Shown piece by piece: positions 7,798 through 17,263 of a DNA stretch of 64,000 nt; position 1 is the first letter of the stretch, and each line of letters begins with the position of its first letter. Location: assembly GCF_014076415.1 (NCBI RefSeq), contig NZ_CP043568.1, positions 3,906,001 through 3,970,000 of the forward strand. The letters are read 5' to 3'. The position numbers and the translations under genes are program-made. The notes below the pieces were generated by a model. It was not told where the DNA came from. It made no database searches and saw only the letters and a program-made list of their open reading frames with translations. The DNA is from Comamonas testosteroni (lineage in GTDB: Bacteria > Pseudomonadota > Gammaproteobacteria > Burkholderiales > Burkholderiaceae_C).

Positions 7798-10269
7798 TCA
7801 GCGCAGACGAGCCGCAACGCGTTCAACCAGAGCCGCAATTGTGCCCTGCATGGCGGCCTCGATTTCCGCATCGGTCAGCGACGCGGTGTCACTGCCCAAC
7901 GTCAGACGCACGGCCAGGCTCTTTTCGTCCTGAGCCAGGCTGCCCGGCGCCGCCTCCTCGCCCGCCTTGAGCTTCTTGGGACGGAATACGTCGAACAACA
8001 CGGCCGAGCGCAGAATGCCGCCCTGCACACCTTGCTGTACGGCCTCCATCACCTGGGCGTGGGTCACGGCTTCCTTGACCACCACAGCAATGTCGCGCTC
8101 CACTGCCTGGTGCTTGGCCACGGGCTTGAACACAGGGACCTGGCGGGCCAGCACGGCATCGAGCTCCAGCTCGAACATCACGGGAGCCTGGGCCAGATCC
8201 CATTCCTGGCGCCATTGGGGGTGCAGCTCACCGACAAAGCCGATGGCCTTGCCGTCCAGCAGCACGCGCGCGCAGCGGCCGGGGTGCATGGCGGGGTGCT
8301 CGGCAGGCTCGAACACGGGCTTGGCCGGAGCCAGCAGTGCTTCCACATCACCCTTGACGTCGTAGAAGTCGACCTTGGCTTCTGCCCTGCCCCACTGCAG
8401 CTGGTCGGCAGCGCCGCAGGCGAGACCCGCCACGCGCATGGGCTGATAAAAGCCCTTGACGGTGGTGTCGGAGTCGACCACGGACTCGTCCTTGAAGAAC
8501 ACGCGACCCAGCTCGAACACGCGCACGCGCTGAGCCTTGCGGTCCACGTTGAACTTGAGCACCTGCAGCAGCGAACCCAGCAGGGACGAACGCATCACGC
8601 TCAGATGGCTGGCGATGGGGTTGAGCAGCTTGATGGCGTTGTTGTTGCCGGCCAGCTCCTGCTCCCACTTTTCTTCTACAAAGCTGAAGTTGATGGTTTC
8701 CTGGTAGCCCAGGCCCGCCAGCTCGTGGCGCACGGCATAGGGGCTGCGCTCGTTCTCGGCGCGCAGCTTGGGCGAGATCGGGGCCAGCGGCTTGGTGGTC
8801 GGCAGGTTTTCGTAGCCGATCATGCGGGCCACTTCCTCGATCAGATCTTCTTCCAGATTGATGTCGAAGCGGAAGGTAGGAGCAGTCACCGAAATCACGC
8901 CTTCCGAAGCCACGGAGGCGGGCAGACCCAGGCCGTTCAGGGCGTCCAGGCATTGCTGCTGCGTCACGGCCATGCCGATGACCTTGGCCGCACGCGCCAC
9001 GCGCAGTTGCACGGCCTTGGAGGCGGGCATATTGGGCTGGTGGTCGTCCATGGCACCGACCTGCGTCTCGGGCGTGCCGCAGATTTCCAGCACCAGCGCA
9101 GTGATGCGCTCGATGTGCTCGGTGGTGAACTCGGGGTCCACGCCGCGCTCGAAGCGGTGACCGGCATCGGTCGAGAAGTTGAAGTGGCGCGAACGGCCGG
9201 CCACGGCCTTGGGGAACCAGAACGCAGCTTCGATGTAGATGTTCCTGGTGCCGTCGGACACGGCCGTGGCGTCGCCGCCCATGATGCCGGCCAGCGATTC
9301 GACCTGCTTGTCATCGGCAATCACGCCGACCTTCAGGAAATCGTCGATCTTGATGGTGTTGCCATTGAGCAGCTTGAGCGTTTCGCCCTCCTTGCCCCAA
9401 CGCACATTCAGGCCGCCGCTGATCTTGTCCAGATCGAAGATATGACTGGGACGGCCCAGCTCGAACATCACATAGTTGGAGATGTCCACCAGCGGGCTGA
9501 CCGAGCGCTGGCCGCAGCGCGCCAGACGGTCCACCATCCACTGGGGCGTCTTCACTTGCGTGTTGACATTGCGCACGATGCGGCCAGAGAAGCGGCCGCA
9601 CAGGTCGGGGGCTTCAATCTTGACGGGCAGCTTGTCTTGCGAAGCCACAGCGGCAGCGGGGAAGGACAAGGCTTTGAGCGGCGTGCCGGTCAAGGCCGAC
9701 AACTCGCGAGCCACGCCATAGACGCTCAGGCAGTGCGCCAGATTGGGCGTCAACTTCAGCGTGAACAGCGTGTCGTCCAGGTTCAGGTACTCGCGCACGT
9801 TCTGGCCCAGAGGCGCATCGGCGGGGAACTCCAGCAGGCCGCTGGCGTCTTCGTCGATGCCCAGCTCCTTGGCCGAGCACAGCATGCCAAAGCTCTGCAC
9901 GCCGCGCAGCTTGCCGATCTTGATCTTGAAGGGCTTGCCATCGGCACCGGGTGGCAGCTCGGCGCCCACGGTGGCGCAGGGAATGCGGATGCCCACGCGC
10001 GCATTGGGCGCGCCGCAGACGATGTTCAGCAGCTCGGGCTGGCCGTCCACATCGACCTGGCCAATATCTACCTTACATACGCGCAGGCGGTCGGCGTCGG
10101 GGTGCTGCACGGCTTCCTTGATTTCACCGACCACGATGCCGGTGAAGGGAGGCGCCACAGGATCCAGCACTTCCACTTCCAGACCGGCCATGGTCAGGGT
10201 ATCGGCCAGTTGCTGGGTGGTCAGATTGGGGTTGCAGTATTCGCGCAACCAGGATTCAGGAAATTGCAT
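7798..10269 (-). CDS. pheT: Phenylalanyl-tRNA synthetase beta subunit
   Basis: 823 residues, starting [14 protein letters not shown], slightly longer than the E. coli protein (795). Order: N-terminal helix, OB-fold tRNA-binding domain ([19 protein letters not shown]...CGAPNARVG), B3/B4 editing region, B5 domains ([22 protein letters not shown]), catalytic-like domain, and C-terminal FDX-ACB domain ([23 protein letters not shown]). It forms the alpha2-beta2 enzyme with PheS and edits mischarged Tyr-tRNA-Phe. It lies 165 bases downstream of pheS. Confidence 0.98.
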   Translation of the reverse strand: MQFPESWLREYCNPNLTTQQLADTLTMAGLEVEVLDPVAPPFTGIVVGEIKEAVQHPDADRLRVCKVDIGQVDVDGQPELLNIVCGAPNARVGIRIPCATVGAELPPGADGKPFKIKIGKLRGVQSFGMLCSAKELGIDEDASGLLEFPADAPLGQNVREYLNLDDTLFTLKLTPNLAHCLSVYGVARELSALTGTPLKALSFPAAAVASQDKLPVKIEAPDLCGRFSGRIVRNVNTQVKTPQWMVDRLARCGQRSVSPLVDISNYVMFELGRPSHIFDLDKISGGLNVRWGKEGETLKLLNGNTIKIDDFLKVGVIADDKQVESLAGIMGGDATAVSDGTRNIYIEAAFWFPKAVAGRSRHFNFSTDAGHRFERGVDPEFTTEHIERITALVLEICGTPETQVGAMDDHQPNMPASKAVQLRVARAAKVIGMAVTQQQCLDALNGLGLPASVASEGVISVTAPTFRFDINLEEDLIEEVARMIGYENLPTTKPLAPISPKLRAENERSPYAVRHELAGLGYQETINFSFVEEKWEQELAGNNNAIKLLNPIASHLSVMRSSLLGSLLQVLKFNVDRKAQRVRVFELGRVFFKDESVVDSDTTVKGFYQPMRVAGLACGAADQLQWGRAEAKVDFYDVKGDVEALLAPAKPVFEPAEHPAMHPGRCARVLLDGKAIGFVGELHPQWRQEWDLAQAPVMFELELDAVLARQVPVFKPVAKHQAVERDIAVVVKEAVTHAQVMEAVQQGVQGGILRSAVLFDVFRPKKLKAGEEAAPGSLAQDEKSLAVRLTLGSDTASLTDAEIEAAMQGTIAALVERVAARLR

Positions 10270-10345
10270 AGTCAGACTCTTTGGCGTTCATGCCAGTCGC
10301 ACCGCAGGCGGTCTGCAACTGGCTGGGCATGCGTATTTCAAAAAG

Positions 10346-10425
10346 ATGAGCTATCAGCGCTCGGCGTATATAGATTTCATCATCAAAACCATCTGAAATC
10401 GTTTCAGAGTATGCGCTAGCAGCTC
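10346..10425. repeat. Imperfect inverted repeat in the pheS-pheT gap
   Basis: GAGCTATCAGCGC (10346-10358) pairs imperfectly with GCGCTAGCAGCTC (10413-10425). A perfect small dyad CTGAAA-TCG-TTTCAG sits between them (10393-10407). The GCTAGCAGCT core and the ATCAAAACCAT stretch resemble the element at 28374-28461, so this is probably a degenerate member of a dispersed intergenic repeat. Confidence 0.5.
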
Positions 10426-10434
10426 ACTTTTCAA

Positions 10435-11487
10435 TTACTGAAACTGCGACAGGAAACGGATGTCGCCGTCGAAGAACAGGCGCAGGTCGTTCACGCCATA
10501 ACGCAGCATGGTCAGGCGGTCGGGGCCCATGCCAAAGGCAAAGCCGATGTATTTTTCGGGATCCAGCCCCATGTTGCGCACCACATTGGGGTGCACCTGG
10601 CCGGAGCCCGCCACTTCCAGCCACTTGCCGGCCAGCGGGCCGCTCTGGAACTGGATGTCGATTTCGGCCGAAGGCTCGGTGAACGGGAAGAAGCTGGGGC
10701 GAAAGCGCAGCACCAGATCATCCTGCTCGAAGAAGGTCTTGCAGAAGTCGGTGAACACCACCTTCAGGTCCTTGAAGCTCACGTTCTCGCCGATCCACAG
10801 GCCTTCGCACTGGTGGAACATGGGCGAGTGGGTGGCATCCGAGTCCACACGGTAAGTGCGGCCGGGGGCAATCACGCGGATTTCGGGCATGGTCTGGCCG
10901 GCGTCGAGCGCGTTGCGATAATTCTTCACATGCTGCACGGCATGGCGCACCTGCATGGGGCTGGTGTGCGTGCGCAGCAGATTGGGCGCGTGCTGGGTGC
11001 CGCCTTCGACATAGAAGGTGTCGTGCATGGAGCGCGCAGGATGGTCTTCGGGCGTGTTCAGCGCCGTGAAGTTGAACCAGTCGGATTCGATCTCGGGGCC
11101 CTGGGCCACGTCAAAGCCCATGGAGCCGAAAATGCCCTCGATACGCTCCATGGTGATGGAGACAGGGTGCAGCCCTCCTGCGCCACGACGGCGACCAGGC
11201 AGAGTCACATCCAGCACCTCGGCCTTCAGATGGGCTTGCAGCTCGGCATCGGCCAGGGCCTTGCGGCGGGCGGTCAGAGCCGCTTCGATCGCCTGCTTGG
11301 CCACGTTGATCGCAGCGCCGCGCGACTTTTTCTCTTCGACGGAAAGCTGCGCCATGCCCTTCATGAGCTCGGTCATCTTGCCCGACTTGCCCAGAAACTG
11401 CGCCTTGGCATTTTCCAGATCAGCGGGGGTGTGGGCTTGCGCAAACAGTTGCTGTGCGCTTTCGACCAGAGAATCCAACTCGTTCAT
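10435..11487 (-). CDS. pheS: Phenylalanyl-tRNA synthetase alpha subunit
   Basis: 350 residues from [19 protein letters not shown]. An N-terminal coiled coil (about 1-90) that contacts tRNA is followed by the class II catalytic core. The core contains [26 protein letters not shown] (motif 2 area), [19 protein letters not shown] and the motif 3 region [18 protein letters not shown]. It activates phenylalanine. It follows rplT after a 200-base gap that carries a terminator-like hairpin (11507-11548). Confidence 0.98.
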   Translation of the reverse strand: MNELDSLVESAQQLFAQAHTPADLENAKAQFLGKSGKMTELMKGMAQLSVEEKKSRGAAINVAKQAIEAALTARRKALADAELQAHLKAEVLDVTLPGRRRGAGGLHPVSITMERIEGIFGSMGFDVAQGPEIESDWFNFTALNTPEDHPARSMHDTFYVEGGTQHAPNLLRTHTSPMQVRHAVQHVKNYRNALDAGQTMPEIRVIAPGRTYRVDSDATHSPMFHQCEGLWIGENVSFKDLKVVFTDFCKTFFEQDDLVLRFRPSFFPFTEPSAEIDIQFQSGPLAGKWLEVAGSGQVHPNVVRNMGLDPEKYIGFAFGMGPDRLTMLRYGVNDLRLFFDGDIRFLSQFQ

Positions 11488-11506
11488 ATCGACTCTTTAT
11501 CGACTT

Positions 11507-11548
11507 GTAAAAATAAACAAGGGCTAGTGCCTTTTCAAGCCCTAGCCC
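11507..11548 (-). terminator. Hairpin with T-rich tail between rplT and pheS
   Basis: On the minus strand GGGCTAG...CTAGCCC forms a stem, with further GC/TT pairs round a GAAA-like loop, followed by TTGTTTATTTTTAC. It could terminate or attenuate transcription from the infC-rpmI-rplT part before pheS. I found no phenylalanine-rich leader frame beside it. Confidence 0.6.
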
Positions 11549-11687
11549 TTGCTGTTTGTGCATCAGCAGCTACTGAACAAGACACGACTTCTGCAATCAG
11601 GTTCAAGCAAGATGCTCGCCCATCGGCAAATGCCTTTGAGGATTCTTGTCTGCAAAAGTCCTACAAGAGTAACTACCGATCGTGACC

Positions 11688-12047
11688 TCAGGCAGCCAGC
11701 TTGGCCTTGACTTGGTCGACGATAGCTGCAAAAGCAGCCTTGTCGTGCACGGCGATATCGGCCAGCATCTTGCGGTCGATTTCGATGGCAGCCTTCTTCA
11801 GGCCGTTGGCGAATTGGCTGTAAGTCAGACCCAGTTCACGTGCAGCAGCGTTGATACGAGCGATCCACAGCTGACGGAACACGCGCTTCTTGGTACGACG
11901 GTCACGGTAGGCGTATTGACCAGCCTTCATGACCGCTTGCTTGGCAACGCGGAAGACGTTACCACGGCGACCGCGGAAACCCTTGGCCAGATTCAGAACT
12001 TTTTTGTGACGGGCGCGAGCCGTTACACCACGTTTGACGCGAGGCAT
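11688..12047 (-). CDS. rplT: 50S ribosomal protein L20
   Basis: 119 residues starting [36 protein letters not shown], a full-length match to L20, highly basic. It binds 23S rRNA early in 50S assembly. In enterobacteria L20 also represses its own operon. It follows rpmI by 26 bases; GGAG lies just ahead of the ATG. Confidence 0.98.
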   Translation of the reverse strand: MPRVKRGVTARARHKKVLNLAKGFRGRRGNVFRVAKQAVMKAGQYAYRDRRTKKRVFRQLWIARINAAARELGLTYSQFANGLKKAAIEIDRKMLADIAVHDKAAFAAIVDQVKAKLAA

Positions 12048-12073
12048 GTGTTTTCTCCTAGTTCGTCAGTGAA

Positions 12074-12277
12074 TTACAGGCCTGCGGAAGGCAACATCTT
12101 TGCGATGGAGCCCATATCGCCGGAATGCACGTTGACAATGCCACGCAGGTGACGCTTGTTCTTCGTGGTCTTCTTGGTCAAGATGTGACGCTTGAAGGCT
12201 TGACCGCGCTTGACGGTACCACCGGGACGAACGCGAAAACGCTTCTTCGCGCTGCTCTTGGTCTTCATTTTGGGCAT
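12074..12277 (-). CDS. rpmI: 50S ribosomal protein L35
   Basis: 67 residues, starting [20 protein letters not shown]; the ATG at 12275-12277 is preceded by AGGAGCATT. Full length for L35. It sits between infC and rplT in the conserved IF3-L35-L20 order. Confidence 0.97.
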   Translation of the reverse strand: MPKMKTKSSAKKRFRVRPGGTVKRGQAFKRHILTKKTTKNKRHLRGIVNVHSGDMGSIAKMLPSAGL

Positions 12278-12470
12278 ATGAATGCTCCTATTGAATTTGT
12301 GCTCGCAAGGCGGTGTGCAACCCGCACACACTTCGCTGGCCTCCGAGGCACTTGTTTGTCAGTCCGGCCAGGCCGGGCTGACGTCTTGCAGGCAAGCCTG
12401 CAAATTCTTTATCTGCCGCACAAAACAAAAGTGGGCCAAGCCCACTTTTGCCGACAAGGCAAAACCGCAA
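12278..12470 (-). promoter_or_regulatory. Structured leader between infC and rpmI
   Basis: The untranslated stretch contains three successive perfect or near-perfect hairpins in the RNA sense. They are AAAAGTGGGC/GCCCACTTTT (12427-12449, followed by TTTTG-rich sequence), TTGCAGGC/GCCTGCAA (12386-12403) and GTCAGCCCGGCC/GGCCGGACTGAC (12358-12382). The first looks like an intrinsic terminator or attenuator; the others could form the L20-responsive translational operator known from other phyla. Function is inferred. Confidence 0.6.
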
Positions 12471-13094
12471 TTATGCCTTATCTGCAGCCTCAGGTGCAGC
12501 TACGGCACCATCAGCCTGTGGTTTTGTACCACCGGCAGGCTTCTTGCCGCCTGCACGAGCCGGCGCAACCATCATGATCATCTGACGGCCTTCCAGCTTG
12601 GGGAACTGCTCCACCTGGATGGAATCGGCCAGGTCGTCGCGCAGACGGTTGAGCAGATTCAGACCCAGCTGCTGGTGCGTGATTTCACGGCCGCGGAAAC
12701 GCAGCGTGATCTTGCACTTGTCGCCCTCCGCCAGGAAACGGCGGATATTGCGCAGCTTGATGTTGTAGTCACCATCATCCGTACCAGGGCGGAACTTCAC
12801 TTCCTTGATTTCGATGACGGTCTGCTTGGCCTTGGCTTCAGCAGCCTTCTTCTGTTCCTGGTACTTGAACTTGCCGTAATCCATCAGACGGCAGACCGGA
12901 GGAGATGCGTTGGCCGCAATTTCCACCAGGTCGACATCCAACTCGCCGGCCATGCGCAGCGCTTCTTGCAGCGGCACGATGCCCAGAGGCTCGTTGTCGG
13001 GACCAGACAGACGCACTTCAGGCGCCATGATTTCTCGGTTCAGTCGATGCTTGCGCTCTTCACGGTGGCGCCGATCGCGAAATTCAGTAGCTAT
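12471..13094 (-). CDS. infC: Translation initiation factor IF-3, probable ATA start
   Basis: 207 residues if started at ATA (13092-13094), giving [22 protein letters not shown], the N-terminus expected for IF-3 in this group. AAGGGTG lies nine bases upstream as a ribosome site. No ATG fits: the nearest upstream in-frame ATG (13172) adds 26 unrelated residues, and a GTG lies three codons upstream. Both IF3 domains are present ([19 protein letters not shown] and [19 protein letters not shown]), with a Gly/Ala/Lys-rich tail. Non-AUG starts of infC are the basis of its self-control in E. coli (AUU). Confidence 0.95.
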   Translation of the reverse strand: MATEFRDRRHREERKHRLNREIMAPEVRLSGPDNEPLGIVPLQEALRMAGELDVDLVEIAANASPPVCRLMDYGKFKYQEQKKAAEAKAKQTVIEIKEVKFRPGTDDGDYNIKLRNIRRFLAEGDKCKITLRFRGREITHQQLGLNLLNRLRDDLADSIQVEQFPKLEGRQMIMMVAPARAGGKKPAGGTKPQADGAVAAPEAADKA

Positions 13095-13185
13095 GGTTTT
13101 CACCCTTGGATTGAAATGGCTACAACAGCGTAGCCGGCTAGCGTGCCTTGCACGCTGACCGGCCCGCCACAAAAATTAATCTGCT

Positions 13186-15105
13186 TCAGGACTTGGCCGC
13201 GATGTCCTTGGCGAGCAATTCAATGAATGCATCGACCGACATCACTCCGAGGTCTTTGTTACCCCGGGCGCGCACTGCAACCGCACCAGCAGCCTTCTCC
13301 TTGTCGCCTGCGACAAGGATGTAGGGCAGCTTCTGCATGGAATGCTCGCGTATTTTATACGTAATCTTTTCATTGCGCAGATCTGTCACCACTCTAAGGC
13401 TTTGATTCGGCAATGCTTTTTGCAGCTTCTGCGCAACTTCCTGCGCATAGTCGGCCTGAGCGTCCGTGATATTGAGCACGGCAGCCTGCACGGGAGCCAG
13501 CCAGGCAGGCAGCGCGCCCGAGTGATGCTCGACCAAAATGCCGATGAAACGCTCGAGCGAACCCAGAATCGCGCGGTGCAGCATGATGGGTCGATGGCGC
13601 TCGCCGTCCTCGCCCACGAATTCCGCATCGAGACGCTCGGGCATGTTCGGGTCCACCTGGATGGTGCCGCACTGCCATTCGCGACCCAGCGCATCCTTCA
13701 GGGTGTACTCGATCTTCGGGCCGTAGAACGCACCCTCGCCCGGCAGATACTCGAACTCGCAACCCGATGCGCGCAGACCTTCAGCCAGCGCGTTCTCGGC
13801 CTTGTCCCAGGCTTCATCGGTGCCGATGCGCTTCTCGGGACGGGTAGACAGGCGATACAGGATGTTGGTGAAGCCAAAGTCGGCATACACCTTCTGCAGC
13901 AGCGAGGTGAAAGCCGTCACCTCGGCCTGGATCTGGTCTTCGGTACAGAAGATGTGACCATCGTCCTGCGTGAAGGCACGCACGCGCATGATGCCGTGCA
14001 GCGAGCCCGTGGGCTCGTTGCGGTGGCAGTTGCCGAATTCGCCGAAGCGCAGCGGCAGATCGCGATAGCTCTTGATGCCTTGCTTGAAGATGATGATGTG
14101 GCCCGGACAGTTCATGGGCTTGAGGGCATATTCACGCTTTTCCGAATCGGTGGTGAACATGTTTTCGCGGTACTTGTCCCAGTGGCCGGTCTTCTCCCAC
14201 AGACCCTTGTCCAGAATCTGCGGAGCCTTGACTTCCTGGTAGCCGTTGTCCTGATAGACGCGGCGCATGTACTGCTCGACCTGCTGCCAGACCGACCAGC
14301 CCTTGGGATGCCAGAACACGGTACCGGGCGAGTGTTCGTCGATGTGGAACAGATCGAGTTCGCGCCCGAGCTTGCGGTGGTCGCGCTTCTCGGCCTCTTC
14401 CAACCTGAACAGATAGTCCTTGAGCTCGTCTTTGGTCGCCCAGGCGGTACCGTAGATGCGCTGCAGCATCTCGTTGCGATGGTCGCCGCGCCAGTAGGCA
14501 CCTGCCACCTTCATCAGCTTGAAGTGCCTGAGCTTGCCGGTGCTGGGCACGTGAGGACCACGGCACAGATCTTCAAAAGCGCCTTCTCGGTACAGGCTCA
14601 CATCCTCGTTGCTGGGGATACTGGCAATGATCTCGGCCTTGTAGGCTTCGCCGATGCCCTTGAAGTACTGCACGGCCTCGTCGCGCGGCAGCACGCGGCG
14701 CACCACCTGCTCGTCCTTGTTCGCCAGCTCGGTCATCTTCTTTTCGATGGCGGCCAGATCTTCGGGAGTGAAGGGACGCTTGTACGAGAAGTCGTAGTAG
14801 AAGCCGTTTTCGATAACGGGACCGATGGTGACCTGCGCATCGGGAAACAGCTCCTTGACAGCATAGGCCAGCAAGTGAGCGGTGGAGTGGCGGATCACCT
14901 CCAGACCGTCGGCATCCTTGGCGGTAATGATGGACAGCGGCGAATCCTGTTCGATCACAAAGCTGGTGTCCACGACCTTGCCGTTGATCTTGCCGGCCAA
15001 TGCGGCCTTGGCCAGGCCGGAGCCGATCGAAGCAGCGACTTCAGCGACCGAAACCGGGCCCGGATATTCGCGCTTGGAGCCATCGGGGAGCGTGATATTG
15101 ATCAT
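13186..15105 (-). CDS. thrS: Threonyl-tRNA synthetase
   Basis: 639 residues from [22 protein letters not shown] precedes this ATG, and the ATG 15 bases upstream is less likely. A TGS domain (1-61) is followed by the editing domain with [16 protein letters not shown], then the class II catalytic domain (zinc site region [11 protein letters not shown], motif 2 [19 protein letters not shown], motif 3 [18 protein letters not shown]) and the anticodon domain. It heads the thrS-infC-rpmI-rplT-pheST block. A leader of about 230 bases with a candidate Thr-rich peptide and a terminator hairpin precedes it. Confidence 0.98.
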   Translation of the reverse strand: MINITLPDGSKREYPGPVSVAEVAASIGSGLAKAALAGKINGKVVDTSFVIEQDSPLSIITAKDADGLEVIRHSTAHLLAYAVKELFPDAQVTIGPVIENGFYYDFSYKRPFTPEDLAAIEKKMTELANKDEQVVRRVLPRDEAVQYFKGIGEAYKAEIIASIPSNEDVSLYREGAFEDLCRGPHVPSTGKLRHFKLMKVAGAYWRGDHRNEMLQRIYGTAWATKDELKDYLFRLEEAEKRDHRKLGRELDLFHIDEHSPGTVFWHPKGWSVWQQVEQYMRRVYQDNGYQEVKAPQILDKGLWEKTGHWDKYRENMFTTDSEKREYALKPMNCPGHIIIFKQGIKSYRDLPLRFGEFGNCHRNEPTGSLHGIMRVRAFTQDDGHIFCTEDQIQAEVTAFTSLLQKVYADFGFTNILYRLSTRPEKRIGTDEAWDKAENALAEGLRASGCEFEYLPGEGAFYGPKIEYTLKDALGREWQCGTIQVDPNMPERLDAEFVGEDGERHRPIMLHRAILGSLERFIGILVEHHSGALPAWLAPVQAAVLNITDAQADYAQEVAQKLQKALPNQSLRVVTDLRNEKITYKIREHSMQKLPYILVAGDKEKAAGAVAVRARGNKDLGVMSVDAFIELLAKDIAAKS

Positions 15106-15173
15106 GAAATTCCTTGTCAAACCAAATTTGTGTGGGGGAGGGCCAGCGCCAGAGCTTTGGAGTTGCCTGAAAG

Positions 15174-15202
15174 CAAAAAGCGCGGAACCAGTCCGCGCTT
15201 TG
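15174..15202 (-). terminator. Terminator/attenuator hairpin in the thrS leader
   Basis: In the RNA sense AAAGCGCGGA-CTGGT-TCCGCGCTTT followed by TTGC forms a ten-base-pair GC-rich stem with a T-run of five. It ends about 70 bases before the thrS start and after any promoter of thrS, so it can act as an attenuator. Confidence 0.75.
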
Positions 15203-15249
15203 ATGAGGGTGTCGAAAAATCTCGGGCAGGCGCGAACCGCCAGCTGCCA

Positions 15250-15336
15250 TCAGCAGCTGAAGTACATCTCCGATGTAGTTCGCGGTGTCATAACCGTTGA
15301 TGCCTTTCTCGCCCTTGTGAATTGAAGTCGCGACAT
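15250..15336 (-). CDS. Candidate threonine-rich leader peptide of thrS
   Basis: A 28-codon frame MSRLQFTRARKASTVMTPR followed by TTSEMYFSC contains five Thr codons, three of them in ACA-CCG-CGA-ACT-ACA near the end. An internal ATG at 15289-15291 gives a 13-residue version, MTPRTTSEMYFSC, with GAGAAAGG 11 bases upstream. The stop codon lies in the loop of a CAGCTGC/GCAGCTG hairpin (15241-15259), and the terminator hairpin follows about 50 bases later. The architecture is that of ribosome-mediated attenuation. It is not proven that the frame is translated. Confidence 0.45.
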   Translation of the reverse strand: MSRLQFTRARKASTVMTPRTTSEMYFSC

Positions 15337-15351
15337 TTTAACCCGGCAAAC

Positions 15352-15383
15352 AAAAAAGCGCCCGAGACTTTCGCCCCGGGCGC
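15352..15383 (-). terminator. Intrinsic terminator of aceA
   Basis: In the RNA sense GCGCCCG pairs with CGGGCGC across a 12-base loop and is followed by six T residues. It lies 44 bases after the aceA stop codon. Confidence 0.88.
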
Positions 15384-15426
15384 ATAACCCCTTTTTTACC
15401 TAGACAGAATCACGATTCATCGTGGC

Positions 15427-16758
15427 TCAATGGAACTGCTCTTCCTCGGTGGAACCGGTCAGCGCCTTGACGCTGGAAGAGCCGCCCTGGATCACGGTGG
15501 TCACGTCGTCGAAGTAACCTGCGCCCACTTCCTGCTGGTGCGAGACAAAGGTGTAGCCCTTGTCACGTGCCGCGAATTCGGGCTCCTGGATCATTTCCAC
15601 GTAGTGCTTCATGCCTTCGCCGCGAGCGTACTCGTGAGCGAACTTGAAGGTGTTGTACCAGTTGCTGTGAATGCCGGCCAGCGTGATGAACTGGAACTTG
15701 TAACCCAGTGCGGACAGGTCTTCCTGGAAGGAAGCGATCTGGCTGTCGTTGAGGTTCTTCTTCCAGTTGAACGAAGGCGAGCAGTTGTAGCTCAGCAGCT
15801 TGCCGGGGCAGGCTGCGTGCACGGCCTGGGCGAATTCGCGGGCAAAGCCGATATCGGGCACACCGGTTTCGCACCACACCAGATCCGCATAGGGAGCGTA
15901 GGCCACGCCACGGCTGATGGATTGCTCCAGACCGTTCTTGACGCGGTAGAAGCCTTCCTGGGTACGCTCGCCAGTCAGGAACGGGATATCGTTCTCGTCA
16001 TGGTTGCTGGTGATCAGATTGGCCGCTTCGGCATCGGTACGGGCCAGCACAATGGTGGGCACGCCCATCACGTCGGCTGCAAAACGGGCGGCAATCAGCT
16101 TCTCGACCGCTTCGCGGGTGGGCACCAGTACCTTGCCACCCATGTGGCCGCACTTCTTGACGGCAGCCAGCTGGTCTTCGAAGTGCACGCCGGCAGCACC
16201 TGCCTGAATCATGTTCTTCATCAGCTCGAACGCGTTGAGCACGCCGCCGAAGCCGGCTTCCGCATCGGCCACGATGGGCAGGAAGTAGTCGATGAACTCC
16301 TTGTCGCCAGGGTTGATGCCCTTGCCCCACTGGATTTCATCGGCGCGCTTGAAGGTGTTGTTGATGCGGCGCACCATGGTGGGCACGGAGTCATAGGCGT
16401 ACAGAGACTGGTCGGGGTACATGGTCTCGGAGGTGTTGCCGTCGGCAGCTACTTGCCAGCCCGACAGGTACACGGCTTCCAGACCGGCCTTGGCCTGCTG
16501 CATGGCCTGGCCTGCAGAGATGGCGCCGAAGGCGTTCACATAGCCCTTCTTCGAGCTGCCGTTGATCTTGTCCCACAGCACTTCGGCACCGCGCTGGGCC
16601 AGCGTGTACTCTGGCTGCAGGCTGCCACGCAGACGCACCACATCGGCAGCGCTGTAGCCGCGCTTGACGCTCTTCCAGCGTGGGTTCTGTGCCCAGTCTT
16701 TTTCGAGGGCTGCGATTTGCTGTTCACGGCTCAGTTGCTGAGTCAGGGATTGGGGCAT
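15427..16758 (-). CDS. aceA: Isocitrate lyase
   Basis: 443 residues, close to the usual 430-440. It starts [22 protein letters not shown] with AAGGAG upstream. The catalytic loop KKCGHMGGK with the active-site Cys, the metal-binding [10 protein letters not shown] and the substrate-site [12 protein letters not shown] and YNCSPSFNW are all present. It splits isocitrate to glyoxylate and succinate in the glyoxylate bypass, needed for growth on acetate and fatty acids. It stands alone with its own terminator, and malate synthase is not nearby. Three related AT-rich operator-like sites lie 145-225 bases upstream. Confidence 0.98.
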   Translation of the reverse strand: MPQSLTQQLSREQQIAALEKDWAQNPRWKSVKRGYSAADVVRLRGSLQPEYTLAQRGAEVLWDKINGSSKKGYVNAFGAISAGQAMQQAKAGLEAVYLSGWQVAADGNTSETMYPDQSLYAYDSVPTMVRRINNTFKRADEIQWGKGINPGDKEFIDYFLPIVADAEAGFGGVLNAFELMKNMIQAGAAGVHFEDQLAAVKKCGHMGGKVLVPTREAVEKLIAARFAADVMGVPTIVLARTDAEAANLITSNHDENDIPFLTGERTQEGFYRVKNGLEQSISRGVAYAPYADLVWCETGVPDIGFAREFAQAVHAACPGKLLSYNCSPSFNWKKNLNDSQIASFQEDLSALGYKFQFITLAGIHSNWYNTFKFAHEYARGEGMKHYVEMIQEPEFAARDKGYTFVSHQQEVGAGYFDDVTTVIQGGSSSVKALTGSTEEEQFH

Positions 16759-16902
16759 GGTGCACTCCTTAGCGGTTAAAACAAGATGAATTGGTGTTCG
16801 TCCTTGGGATCTACTTTATGTCTGCAACGCTCTTCCACAGAGTCTTATGTCTTATAAAAGACTGAAATTTATATTCAATAAAATCAATGTCTTATTTTTA
16901 TT

Positions 16903-16980
16903 TTTCACAATAAGAAAACGAATTTCTCATATTGAGAAATTTTGCGGCAGCGCAACATTTACATTTTTCATAATAAGAAA
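16903..16980. promoter_or_regulatory. Three-site operator array upstream of aceA
   Basis: In the AT-rich 16759-17263 gap, TTTCACAATAAGAAA (16903-16917) and TTTCATAATAAGAAA (16966-16980) differ at one base. Between them lies the perfect palindrome TTTCTCA-TAT-TGAGAAA (16923-16939), whose arms extend two more bases on each side. Their centres are 21 and 42 bases apart, multiples of two helical turns, so bound proteins would lie on one DNA face. The rest of the gap shows no gene. The regulator is not known. Confidence 0.65.
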
Positions 16981-17263
16981 TCGGAATCTTGCTTCATGAA
17001 AAATTTGCGCAAGCACGGTCACCGGAGTCGGCATCCTTCAAACGCAGTACGAAAAAAGTCCCGACGCCTGCCTTGATCTGCTCATTTACCCGGCACGAGA
17101 CAGGCCAAGACACTTGAACAAAAACAGGTGACACGACAAAGACACAGCGCCCAAGGCGGCGAGAACCAAAAAACAACAGTTCCCTCCTCTGGGTCAAATG
17201 CATGCAACAGCCCTGCCACACTGCTTTGCATCACCTTCTCCTGTCATTGAAATCCATTTCGCC

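Noticed and set aside
7477..10419. 980-codon plus-strand open frame
   Set aside because: It lies antisense over pheT and ihfA, both firmly identified; long antisense frames are expected in GC-rich genes. Its His/Gln/Leu/Gly-rich product is the usual shadow composition.
11488..11687. A phenylalanine leader peptide for pheS
   Set aside because: The gap has a terminator-like hairpin, but no short frame with clustered Phe codons was found.
13342..15300. 652-codon plus-strand open frame antisense to thrS
   Set aside because: Shadow of thrS; no ribosome site and no family features.
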